Below, piece by piece: positions 1 through 5,671 of a DNA stretch of 6,879 nucleotides (position 1 is the stretch's first letter; every line of letters starts with the position of its first letter). The DNA is from JAKFWF01 sp031365375. GTDB taxonomy: Bacteria > Pseudomonadota > Alphaproteobacteria > Rhizobiales > Hyphomicrobiaceae. The notes beneath the pieces were generated by a model. It did not search any database. It saw nothing but the letters and a program-made list of their open reading frames with translations, and was not told the DNA's origin. Made by a program: the position numbers and the translations under genes. The stretch spans positions 1-6,879 of the forward strand of contig JANLXZ010000489.1 in the NCBI GenBank assembly GCA_031365375.1, given 5' to 3'.

Positions 1-197
1 TCAACGATCTCGTCACCCGTCACACCGAACACTACGGCCTGTTCCTCGGCAGCATCATCTTGCTGTTCGCGCTCGGCCTGCGCAAAGGTCTGCTCGATAT
101 CATCGTCGAGAAATGGCCGAGGCGGAGATCGGTACCGGGCCGCAGCGTCGCCAGCGGGCAGACGCGCGGACGTGCGCCTGCCGAGCCTGTGTCGTAG
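1..197 (+). CDS. livM: LivM-like branched-chain amino acid ABC permease, C-terminal fragment
   Basis: Partial gene, cut at its 5' side by the window edge; the first whole codon is at base 3 and the stop TAG is at 195-197, leaving about 64 residues. The visible part has a hydrophobic stretch (YGLFLGSIILLFALGL) followed by RKGLLDIIVEKWP, which resembles the last transmembrane helix and the 'P/K-G-L' end seen in LivM/LivH-type inner-membrane permeases of the HAAT family. After it comes a basic, Arg/Pro/Ser-rich tail of about 25 residues with no recognisable motif, probably cytoplasmic. The gene ends 10 bases before livG, so the two are surely co-transcribed. The identity rests largely on position upstream of livG-livF; the substrate (branched-chain amino acids, other amino acids or small amides) cannot be told from this fragment. 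Confidence 0.8.
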   Translation, partial: NDLVTRHTEHYGLFLGSIILLFALGLRKGLLDIIVEKWPRRRSVPGRSVASGQTRGRAPAEPVS

Positions 198-207
198 GGA
201 ACGAGAC

Positions 208-963
208 ATGCTCAAAATCGAAAACCTGCGCAAATCGTTCGGCGGCGTCGCCGCCTGCAATGGCGTCAGTCTGGAGTTTCCGACTGGCTCGCTGACGGCG
301 GTGATCGGGCCAAATGGCGCCGGCAAGACCACGTTCTTCAATCTGATCTCTGGGGCCATCAAGCCCGACAGCGGCCGCGTGTTGCTGAATGATCGCGATA
401 TCGCAGGCTTGCCGCCGCACGAGATCGTACGCGCCGGTATCGGCCGCGCCTTTCAGATCGCCAGCATCTTTCCGAGTCTAACGGTGCGCGAAGCGCTGCA
501 GGGCGCGGTCAATGCCTACCATCACCACCACACCGCGATGCATCACCGCTTCCCGCTGGCCTCCTCGTTCGAGCGCGCCGATGCGGTGATGGAACTGGTC
601 GACTTGGGAGGGAAGGCCGAGACGCTGTCGCGCAACCTGTCGCACGGCGACCAGAAACTGCTCGATGTGGCGCTGGCCCTCGTCAGTGAGCCGCGCGTGT
701 TATTGCTCGACGAGCCCACCGCTGGCATGGGGCCGGAGGAGCGCTGGCAGATGATCAATACCGTGCATCGCCTTTGGCAGCAGGAGGCGATGACCCTGAT
801 CTTCATCGAACACGACATGGATATCGTCTTCAAGATCGCGCAAACGATCAGGGTTCTCAGCTACGGACAAGTGCTGGCGGAGGGTACGGCAGATCAGATC
901 CGTGCCAACCCGGCGGTCATCGAGGCCTACCTCGGACAATCTTTCGAGGCGGACCACGCATGA
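208..963 (+). CDS. livG: Branched-chain amino acid-type ABC transporter ATP-binding protein LivG
   Basis: Cytoplasmic ATPase of a HAAT-family importer, 251 residues, the usual size for LivG. Visible motifs in order: Walker A GPNGAGKTT at residues 34-42, ABC signature LSHGDQ at 144-149, Walker B LLLDEP with D168 and the catalytic E169, and the H-loop histidine H202 in IEHDMD. The 'TAGMGPEE' after Walker B and the 'IEHDMDIVF' segment are typical of LivG-like proteins, which energise import together with LivF bound to the LivM/LivH permease pair. The ATG at 208 is chosen because AGGGA (196-200) lies 7 bases upstream and the alignment-like N-terminus MLKIENLRKSFGG starts there; upstream in-frame starts would overlap the permease gene. 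An odd feature is a histidine cluster, YHHHHTAMHH at residues 104-113, in the variable helical region. The stop overlaps the livF start (ATGA). Confidence 0.95.
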   Translation: MLKIENLRKSFGGVAACNGVSLEFPTGSLTAVIGPNGAGKTTFFNLISGAIKPDSGRVLLNDRDIAGLPPHEIVRAGIGRAFQIASIFPSLTVREALQGAVNAYHHHHTAMHHRFPLASSFERADAVMELVDLGGKAETLSRNLSHGDQKLLDVALALVSEPRVLLLDEPTAGMGPEERWQMINTVHRLWQQEAMTLIFIEHDMDIVFKIAQTIRVLSYGQVLAEGTADQIRANPAVIEAYLGQSFEADHA

Positions 964-1676
964 ACAATCCTATCATATTCGAAGCCAGCGGCATCGACGT
1001 GTTCTACGGCGCGAGCCAGATCCTGTTTGACCTCAGCATCGCCGTGACGCAAGGGCAGACCATGGCGCTGCTCGGCCGCAACGGTGCCGGAAAATCGACG
1101 ACGATGAAGGCGCTGGCCGGTCTGGTGCCGCCGCGACGTGGCATCGTCAAGGTCGGAGGGCGCGAAATGCAGGGGCGCAAGCCGCATTTGATCGCGCGTG
1201 CGGGCATCGGTTACGTGCCGGAGGATCGTCAGGTGTTCCCCGAGCACTCGGTCGAGGACAACATGCTGATCGGCGCCAAGAACGGTCCTGGTGGCCAAGA
1301 CTACTGGGACCTCGATCGCATTTATGAGGTGTTTCCTCTCCTCGTTCCGCTGAAGGGCCGCATGGCTGGCCGTCTGTCCGGTGGCGAGCAGCAGATGCTG
1401 ACGATTGCGCGCACACTGATGGGCAACCCGACAGCGCTGCTGCTCGACGAACCGAGCGAGGGATTGGCCCCCGTCATCGTTCAGCGTATAGGTGGCTTGT
1501 TGCGGCAATTGCGTGATCTCGGCACCACGGTGCTGATCGCCGAGCAAAACCTGCATTTCTGTCTCGGTATCGCAAGTCACGCGACGGTGATCGACAAGGG
1601 CCAGATCGTCTACAGCGACACCATACAGGCGCTGAAAGCCAACGACGCGATCAAGAGCCGTTATTTGGCGCTATAG
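960..1676 (+). CDS. livF: Branched-chain amino acid-type ABC transporter ATP-binding protein LivF
   Basis: Second ATPase of the importer, 238 residues, normal for LivF. Motifs: Walker A GRNGAGKST at residues 39-47, signature LSGGEQQ at 139-145, Walker B LLLDEP with D163/E164, followed by SEGLAP, which is characteristic of LivF. The H-loop position carries glutamine (AEQN, Q196) instead of histidine; this is the normal LivF state, so the LivG/LivF pair would have one canonical and one H-loop-variant site. The start ATG at 960 overlaps the livG stop in ATGA, with GAGG at 946-949 as a weak ribosome site inside livG, so translation is probably coupled. It is the last gene of the liv operon; the next gene is 285 bases away and has its own promoter. 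The substrate is inferred only from the family. Confidence 0.95.
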   Translation: MNNPIIFEASGIDVFYGASQILFDLSIAVTQGQTMALLGRNGAGKSTTMKALAGLVPPRRGIVKVGGREMQGRKPHLIARAGIGYVPEDRQVFPEHSVEDNMLIGAKNGPGGQDYWDLDRIYEVFPLLVPLKGRMAGRLSGGEQQMLTIARTLMGNPTALLLDEPSEGLAPVIVQRIGGLLRQLRDLGTTVLIAEQNLHFCLGIASHATVIDKGQIVYSDTIQALKANDAIKSRYLAL

Positions 1677-1747
1677 CTCAGCCGGAAACGACGTTGTTGA
1701 AAAGGGCAGGGAAACATCCAATTTAGCCCGTTGGGATAATAAAAAAA

Positions 1748-1759
1748 CTCGCTGGCGAG
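1748..1759. terminator. Short hairpin downstream of livF, possible weak terminator
   Basis: CTCGCTGGCGAG can form a 4-5 bp GC-rich stem about 70 bases after the livF stop. On the + strand it is followed only by CTCCTTTG, a poor U-tract, so it would be a weak terminator for the liv operon. A run of seven A precedes it (1741-1747), so the arrangement fits an intrinsic terminator better on the minus strand, yet no minus-strand gene is visible to use it. Low confidence. Confidence 0.25.
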
Positions 1760-1784
1760 CTCCTTTGAAGAATATTAATTATTT

Positions 1785-1848
1785 TTAATGGTTTTTTACC
1801 GTTGGTAAGAATGTCGACCACAGCTTACGCCTTATCAGAGACCATTAA
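1785..1848. repeat. Inverted repeats in the AT-rich gap upstream of the glycine-rich gene
   Basis: TTAATGGT at 1785-1792 has its exact reverse complement ACCATTAA at 1841-1848. Between them, TTACC (1796-1800) and GGTAA (1804-1808) form a small dyad around GTT. These sit in a conspicuously AT-rich stretch and could be operator-like sites, or chance symmetry in low-complexity sequence. No gene or known regulator site was recognised in 1677-1903. Confidence 0.3.
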
Positions 1849-1903
1849 CCATCGCATTTTTTATCGGCCACCGCATAACCTTGCAGTATCATCCTGCTCA
1901 AAT

Positions 1904-1928
1904 GGAACACATTCGAAAATGGAACGTT
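1904..1928 (+). promoter_or_regulatory. EcfG-type (general stress response sigma factor) promoter for the glycine-rich protein gene
   Basis: GGAAC at 1904-1908 and CGTT at 1925-1928 are separated by exactly 16 bases, matching the alphaproteobacterial EcfG promoter consensus GGAAC-N16/17-CGTT used in the PhyR-NepR-EcfG general stress response. Transcription would start a few bases after 1928, giving a leader of roughly 25-30 bases before the GTG start at 1962, a sensible distance. A second GGAAC at 1921-1925 has no CGTT at the right spacing. Confidence 0.8.
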
Positions 1929-1961
1929 GATCTGCATCGTCAGTAATCAAAGGAGTGCGGT

Positions 1962-2627
1962 GTGTTGAGACGATCTTATCTTCTTATGCCAGCTTTGGCT
2001 GGGTTGGCGCTTATGGCCCCAGTCGCGCAGGCAAGTTACACTGACTCGCAGAGCAACGCCAGTTCGTCCGCTAAAATTCAGCTCGCTCAAGCCGGTGCCG
2101 AAGGCAAGGGCGGAGCAGGTGGCGGCGGTGGTGGCGGCGGTGGTGGCGGTGCAGCCGGCGGCGCGGCCAAAGGCGGCGGTGGCGGTGGTGGAGCGATGCG
2201 CCAGGGCGGCGGTGGCGGCGGTGGTGCCATGCGCCAAGGTGGCGGCGGTGGCGACGGCGCCATGCGTAAAGGCGGTGGCGATCGTGGAGGGGCAGCTCGC
2301 GAAGGCAATCGTGAGGGTCGAACCTCAGTGGAGCGCAATCGGGGTGGCGACCGCGGCAATATGACGGAACGCCGTGGCGGTGATCGTCCTTCCGGGCGCG
2401 TTCGCCAGGGCCGTGGTGGTGATACGAACGTCATCATCCGCGATCGAAATGGTCGCGGTGATCGGGATGGCCGTCGCAGAGGTACGCGTTATAGCTGGGG
2501 TCCTGGTGGGATCTTCTACTTCTATGACGGCTACTATCATGGCGATTGTTCCTGGCTTCGCCGTAAAGCAATCTCGACCGGAAGTTCGTACTGGTGGCGC
2601 CGCTTTAGGCAGTGCCGGGCCTACTAA
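1962..2627 (+). CDS. Secreted glycine/arginine-rich repeat protein, unknown function
   Basis: Encodes 221 residues; I do not recognise a named family. The start is GTG at 1962, chosen because AGGAG (1951-1955) lies 6 bases upstream and the product then begins with a clear Sec signal peptide: MLRR, a hydrophobic core, and a likely AQA cleavage site near residue 24. The mature part has a polyglycine block, four tandem 11-residue units (GGGGGGGAMRQ-like, residues 71-114), then a strongly basic Arg/Gly/Asp-rich segment with RGG/RGD-like runs. The last 30 or so residues change character: aromatic (FYFYDGYYHG) then C196-SWLRRKAISTGSSYWW-RRFRQ-C218, a compact module with two cysteines that could form a disulfide. 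From memory, similar C-terminal Cys...TGS-YWW...Cys modules occur at the end of other small exported rhizobial proteins. The EcfG promoter just upstream predicts induction in stress or stationary phase. An envelope or matrix role is inference. Confidence 0.8.
   Translation: MLRRSYLLMPALAGLALMAPVAQASYTDSQSNASSSAKIQLAQAGAEGKGGAGGGGGGGGGGGAAGGAAKGGGGGGGAMRQGGGGGGGAMRQGGGGGDGAMRKGGGDRGGAAREGNREGRTSVERNRGGDRGNMTERRGGDRPSGRVRQGRGGDTNVIIRDRNGRGDRDGRRRGTRYSWGPGGIFYFYDGYYHGDCSWLRRKAISTGSSYWWRRFRQCRAY
2172..2303 (+). repeat. Four tandem 33-bp coding repeats in the glycine-rich gene
   Basis: Four adjacent in-frame 33-base units at 2172-2204, 2205-2237, 2238-2270 and 2271-2303. They encode GGGGGGGAMRQ twice, then GGGGGDGAMRK and GGGDRGGAARE. 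Units 1 and 2 are identical at protein level but differ at synonymous bases; units 3 and 4 diverge progressively. The pattern suggests duplication followed by drift, with the unit number probably variable between strains. Confidence 0.9.
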
Positions 2628-2641
2628 GAAAGCCGGTTAAT

Positions 2642-2677
2642 GTGTCGGCCGGGCGGTAATTACCGCTCGGCCGACAC
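2642..2677 (+). terminator. Strong 16-bp hairpin after the glycine-rich gene
   Basis: Bases 2642-2657 pair with 2662-2677 over 16 positions around an AATT loop; the only non-Watson-Crick pair is one G-U (2652 with 2667). It starts 15 bases after the stop codon at 2627. The following sequence GCTGTTTGGG contains only three T in a row, so it is not a textbook intrinsic terminator, but the stem is very stable. It may end or attenuate transcription, or protect the mRNA 3' end, before the reductase gene. Confidence 0.7.
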
Positions 2678-2716
2678 GCTGTTTGGGTTCGATCGAGCCG
2701 TCGTGAGGGATTATCC

Positions 2717-3277
2717 ATGAGCAGTTTCAACATCGCCGTAGTCGTCGGAAGCCTGCGAAAAGAGTCCCTAAATAACAAACTGGCGATGGCAGCGGAGAAG
2801 CTTGCCCCTCCGGACTTTATTTTCAGTCATCTGAATATAGCGGAACTGCCGCTATACAATCAGGATGACGACGGCAAACCGTCTGCTGCAGTGCAAAAAC
2901 TGAAACGAGAAATTGAATCCGCTGACGGCGTGTTGCTTGTCACGCCTGAATACAATCGTTCTGTGCCCGGCGTATTGAAGAATGCGATCGATCATGCCTC
3001 GCGCCCTTATGGTCAGAATAGCTGGCAGGGAAAACCAACGGGGATAATGGGGATCTCGGTAGGGGCGATTGGCACTGCGAACGCGCAGCAGCATCTGCGG
3101 AATATTTTTGCTTATCTCGACGCACCGACGATGGGCCAGCCGGAGGTGTTTCTCCAGGCCAAGGATGGATTCTTTACTGCGGACGGTTCGGTAGCAGATG
3201 GGAGTAAGAAATTTTTGCAGTCCTGGATGGACCGCTATGTTGATTGGGTAAAGCAACACGCGAAGCGGTCGGCTTGA
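2717..3277 (+). CDS. NAD(P)H-dependent FMN/quinone reductase (ChrR/YieF-like, flavodoxin fold)
   Basis: Encodes 186 residues, the normal length of the NADPH-dependent FMN reductase family. Hallmarks seen: the N-terminal strand and phosphate-binding loop VVVGSLRKESLNNKLA (residues 8-23), LPLYNQD (44-50), and the family signature TPEYNRSVPGVLKNAIDHASRP (residues 76-97), which in ChrR/YieF-type enzymes lines the FMN isoalloxazine pocket. Members are soluble FMN flavoproteins that reduce quinones, azo dyes, chromate or free flavin with NAD(P)H; two-electron quinone reduction is thought to limit oxidative stress. Which substrate applies here cannot be told. ATG at 2717 has GAGGGA (2705-2710) 6 bases upstream. 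It sits between a stress-promoter gene and Dps, fitting a redox-protection role. No EcfG motif precedes it, so it has another promoter or depends on readthrough past the 2642-2677 hairpin. Confidence 0.92.
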   Translation: MSSFNIAVVVGSLRKESLNNKLAMAAEKLAPPDFIFSHLNIAELPLYNQDDDGKPSAAVQKLKREIESADGVLLVTPEYNRSVPGVLKNAIDHASRPYGQNSWQGKPTGIMGISVGAIGTANAQQHLRNIFAYLDAPTMGQPEVFLQAKDGFFTADGSVADGSKKFLQSWMDRYVDWVKQHAKRSA

Positions 3278-3301
3278 GATTTTGGCTATGCCGAAGTGGT
3301 G

Positions 3302-3326
3302 GGAACAGTTTATAGCATGATGCGTT
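3302..3326 (+). promoter_or_regulatory. EcfG-type (general stress response sigma factor) promoter for dps
   Basis: GGAAC at 3302-3306 and CGTT at 3323-3326 with a 16-base spacer, an exact match to the EcfG consensus and the same spacing as the site at 1904-1928. It begins 25 bases after the reductase stop and its -10 element ends 47 bases before the dps ATG. It makes dps its own general-stress transcription unit. Control of dps genes by EcfG is a known theme in Alphaproteobacteria. Confidence 0.85.
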
Positions 3327-3373
3327 TTCAATTTATCTAACAACTCAGTTAGCCGAACTTAAGGACGGGCAAG

Positions 3374-3931
3374 ATGGCCATTATGAAATCCGCATCTGAC
3401 GTCGAGGCATCATCGCGCTCCGCTAACAAAGTTCAAGCTCTCGCAACACCGACGGATCTCAAGCCGAAGAATACCGCGGCGGTGGCCAAGGAATTGAATA
3501 AGCTCGTGGCTGATGCTTTTGCGCTCTACTTGAAGACCAAGAATTTTCACTGGCACGTCAGCGGGCCCCATTTCCGCGATTATCACAAAATGCTGGACGA
3601 GCAAGCCGATCAAATTTTTGAGGCTATCGATCCGCTAGCCGAGCGTGTTCGCAAACTCGGCGAGCGCACGATCCTGGGTATCTCTCACATCAGCGAACTG
3701 ACTTCCGTGGCAGATAACACGGAAGACTTTGTGCGTCCTGGTGAGATGCTGAAAATACTTATGGAAGACAACAAAAACATGGCCGCGAGCATGCGCAAGG
3801 CGCATGGGATTTGCGACGACAATGACGATCCGGCGACGGCAAGTTTATTAGAGATTTACATTGATGAAACGGAGCGGCGGACTTGGTTTTTATTCGAAGC
3901 GGGACGCCCGGCAGATAAGGATGGGCATTAA
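3374..3931 (+). CDS. dps: Dps family DNA-binding ferritin-like protein
   Basis: Starvation/stress ferritin that forms a 12-subunit cage, oxidises Fe(II) with hydrogen peroxide, stores the iron and often coats DNA. Encodes 185 residues. The intersubunit ferroxidase residues fall at the Dps spacing: H59 (NFHWH), H71 and D75 (YHKMLDEQ), D86 and E90 (IDPLAER), corresponding to H51, H63, D67, D78 and E82 of E. coli Dps. The N-terminal tail of roughly 35 residues before the first helix is Lys/Arg/Ser-containing and flexible-looking, compatible with DNA contact, though that is inferred. ATG at 3374 is chosen because AAGGA (3361-3365) lies 8 bases upstream; a second in-frame ATG at 3383 is too far from it. 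The EcfG promoter at 3302-3326 predicts general-stress induction. The neighbouring flavin reductase could share an oxidative-stress role. Confidence 0.96.
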   Translation: MAIMKSASDVEASSRSANKVQALATPTDLKPKNTAAVAKELNKLVADAFALYLKTKNFHWHVSGPHFRDYHKMLDEQADQIFEAIDPLAERVRKLGERTILGISHISELTSVADNTEDFVRPGEMLKILMEDNKNMAASMRKAHGICDDNDDPATASLLEIYIDETERRTWFLFEAGRPADKDGH

Positions 3932-3971
3932 GTTCGCTCCATTGCTCCAAGTTTTTTGCTGCCGGATCGTC

Positions 3972-3995
3972 GCGATAGATCGCTTCATGTTTTTT
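3972..3995 (+). terminator. Possible weak terminator after dps
   Basis: GCGATAGATCGC (3972-3983) can form a 4-bp stem with a TAGA loop, and a run of six T follows at 3990-3995 after a 6-base gap. The stem is short and the gap long, so this is only a candidate for the end of the dps transcript. Confidence 0.25.
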
Positions 3996-4126
3996 ACGGA
4001 CGCCGGGGACTGTTGGCGAGTTAACGGCGCTCGCAAAAAACAACTCAAATAAGGCTCGTGTGTACCACGCATTTAGTTTGGGCTGATTTTCTGGAGTTGT
4101 CCCTCGATCCTCGATGTTTCCGCCCA

Positions 4127-4190
4127 GCGAATTACCTTCTTGCGCCTCAGCTCAGGGTTGGTGCAGCGCGCATTCAGGGAAGCGAATTAC
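4127..4190. repeat. 10-bp direct repeat upstream of the YiiX-like gene
   Basis: AGCGAATTAC occurs at 4127-4136 and again at 4181-4190, 54 bases apart, the second copy ending 21 bases before the ATG at 4212. Nearby, CCTCGAT is repeated head-to-tail at 4102-4115. The rest of the gap 3932-4211 shows no convincing gene or promoter. The paired 10-mers might be regulator sites for the downstream cluster, but chance is possible. Confidence 0.35.
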
Positions 4191-4211
4191 TTACGCTAGG
4201 CGTTTCGCACG

Positions 4212-5024
4212 ATGGCAGCACTCGACACAGGTTTAGATTGGCTTGGTCGCAAACTCGGCAATCTCTTGCGCTCGGAAAATCCGGGGCAAGAGCCGTTTAT
4301 TCCCTCAAACCCAGAAGCCCTTCGCCGCACCCTTCGCCCGGCGGATGTGATTCTAATTGCCGGGGGTAATAAACTGTCGACAGGGATCAAATATCTAACG
4401 CAGTCGACATGGTCACACGCGGCGCTCTACGTGGGCGAAGCGTTGGATGCCGAACTCAAGGCCGATCCTTCAGTACTCATCGAGGTGGTTCTCGGCGACG
4501 GATGTATATCGTCACCTTTGTCGAAATATGAGCGCTATCACACGCGCATATGCCGGCCTATTGGGTTGACCGACGCGGACCGCGACGACGTGATACAGTT
4601 TATGATTTCGCGGCTCGGCACTCAATACGACATGCGCAACGTGTTGGATCTCGCGCGCTACCTTCTGCCGACACCGCCGATACCGGCACGGTGGCGAAGG
4701 CGGATGATCGCTCTAGGGTCTGGAGCGCCGACGCGCGCGATCTGTTCGACCCTCATCGCAGAGGCATTCGGCCGCGTACGCTATCCCATTTTGCCAAGCG
4801 TTGAGCGCGTGTCGATTGAACAACCGGCAGTCAGCCGTTTCCGCCGTAAAGAGATTTTGCACATTCGCCATCACAGCCTTTACGCGCCGGCCGATTTTGA
4901 TCTGTCGCCGTATTTCAAAATCGTTAAGCCGACCATCGAGGAAGGCTTCAACTATAAAGGTCTGACATGGGCGCCGGAAGGGGCGGCCGAGATTGCTGCT
5001 GATGGGGCGAGTTATCCGGAATGA
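4212..5024 (+). CDS. YiiX/YaeF-like permuted papain-fold cysteine hydrolase (NlpC/P60-type, DUF830)
   Basis: Encodes 270 residues. The order of catalytic motifs is that of the circularly permuted papain-like amidases (YiiX/YaeF, MEROPS C92 type), where His precedes Cys: DVILIAGGNKLSTGIKYLT then TWSHAALYVG with H69, LIEVVLGDG with candidate acid E91, and RAICSTLIAEAF with the candidate nucleophile C178. Family members are thought to hydrolyse amide or thioester bonds in peptides or lipids, but few have a defined substrate. No signal peptide or membrane segment is visible, so the protein is probably cytoplasmic, unlike secreted NlpC/P60 peptidoglycan hydrolases. About 40 residues precede the core, and a C-terminal extension of about 75 residues follows the Cys motif. 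ATG at 4212 has only a weak AGG (4198-4200) before it. Its stop overlaps the HutD-family start (ATGA), so the two are almost certainly co-translated. Confidence 0.85.
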   Translation: MAALDTGLDWLGRKLGNLLRSENPGQEPFIPSNPEALRRTLRPADVILIAGGNKLSTGIKYLTQSTWSHAALYVGEALDAELKADPSVLIEVVLGDGCISSPLSKYERYHTRICRPIGLTDADRDDVIQFMISRLGTQYDMRNVLDLARYLLPTPPIPARWRRRMIALGSGAPTRAICSTLIAEAFGRVRYPILPSVERVSIEQPAVSRFRRKEILHIRHHSLYAPADFDLSPYFKIVKPTIEEGFNYKGLTWAPEGAAEIAADGASYPE

Positions 5025-5608
5025 AGAACCAAACGGAGATAATCGACCCAGCTGGATATCGCCGAACTCCATGGAAAAATGGCGGCGGCATCACGATTGA
5101 CATAGCGGACGCATTTCGTGACGGGGCAATGGCGGGCGACTGGGATGGTATGATCTGGCGGTTCGGCCGCACGACGATCGCCAAGCCTGGACCATTCTCA
5201 CATTTATCGGGTTTCGATCGTATGCAAGTTGTGGTGCGCGGGCACGGGCTGGTATTGTGCACCCCGAACGAAGACATCGACGTTCGACAACCATTCAAGC
5301 CGGTCCGCTTTCAGGGTGGCACGTCGATCAACAGCCGGCTCGAGGCAGGTCCGGTCGATGTCGTCAATCTGATGGGCGACTGCAACGGCACGCAGATCAA
5401 CCTGCAAGTGCTCGAGCCTGGAGCGAAATTGGAATTGGCTGCGGGAATTCATATTTTGTATGCGGCGGCTGATGCTTGTGAGGTTACCGGCTCGATTGAT
5501 GTTTATCGGATCGAGAGGGATTGGGCTCTTCGTTTGGACACGACCTCAAACGAAATCATTGAGGGAAGGTCGGGTCGAACTGTCGTCGGATCTGTGTTTA
5601 TGAGGTAA
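5021..5608 (+). CDS. HutD/Ves family bicupin protein
   Basis: Encodes 195 residues, the usual HutD/Ves length. Family marks: YRRTPWKNGGGITIDIA near residues 13-29 (the W-K-N-G-G-G motif), W46-R47 followed by GPFSHLSGFDR (57-67), then a VVVRGHGLVL strand typical of the first cupin barrel. HutD of pseudomonads is a small-molecule-binding governor of histidine utilisation, and E. coli Ves is linked to cold response; neither has a settled biochemical activity. Here no hut gene (HutH, HutU, HutI, HutG, HutC) is visible, so this is an orphan member and its ligand is unknown. The start is fixed by the ATGA overlap with the preceding hydrolase; the upstream Shine-Dalgarno sequence is poor, consistent with translational coupling. 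An MFS transporter follows 63 bases downstream in the same frame, suggesting a three-gene unit. Confidence 0.9.
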   Translation: MKNQTEIIDPAGYRRTPWKNGGGITIDIADAFRDGAMAGDWDGMIWRFGRTTIAKPGPFSHLSGFDRMQVVVRGHGLVLCTPNEDIDVRQPFKPVRFQGGTSINSRLEAGPVDVVNLMGDCNGTQINLQVLEPGAKLELAAGIHILYAAADACEVTGSIDVYRIERDWALRLDTTSNEIIEGRSGRTVVGSVFMR

Positions 5609-5671
5609 CTTGGCAGCCTATCGCACGCGGATGATCGCTTCTCGGCTCCAAAAAAGTGCGCACACGCGCCG

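Noticed and set aside
198..222. GGAAC at 198-202 just before livG as a third EcfG promoter
   Set aside because: The sequence 16 bases later is CGAA, not CGTT, and the site lies inside an operon, overlapping the ribosome site and start of livG.
1741..1759. A7 plus hairpin as an intrinsic terminator of a minus-strand gene
   Set aside because: No credible minus-strand gene lies to its right; the feature is kept only as a low-confidence hairpin.
2172..2303. Tandem repeats as a CRISPR array
   Set aside because: The units are contiguous, in frame and without spacers; they are coding repeats.
2087..2437. Long proline-rich open frame on the minus strand
   Set aside because: It is the antisense shadow of the glycine codons (GGN read as NCC) and has no ribosome site or domain.
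4016..4040. GCGAG...CTCGC followed by a run of A as a terminator after dps
   Set aside because: The run following the hairpin on the + strand is A rather than T, and on the minus strand the T-run would precede the stem, so neither orientation gives a terminator.
4178..4204. GGAAG...CGTT before the YiiX-like gene as an EcfG promoter
   Set aside because: The -35 has a mismatch at its last base, the spacer is 18 bases, and the -10 would lie only 7 bases from the ATG.
4058..4369. Small + strand open frame covering the gap before the YiiX-like gene
   Set aside because: It overlaps the start of the well-supported hydrolase in another frame, has no Shine-Dalgarno sequence and shows no recognisable protein character.
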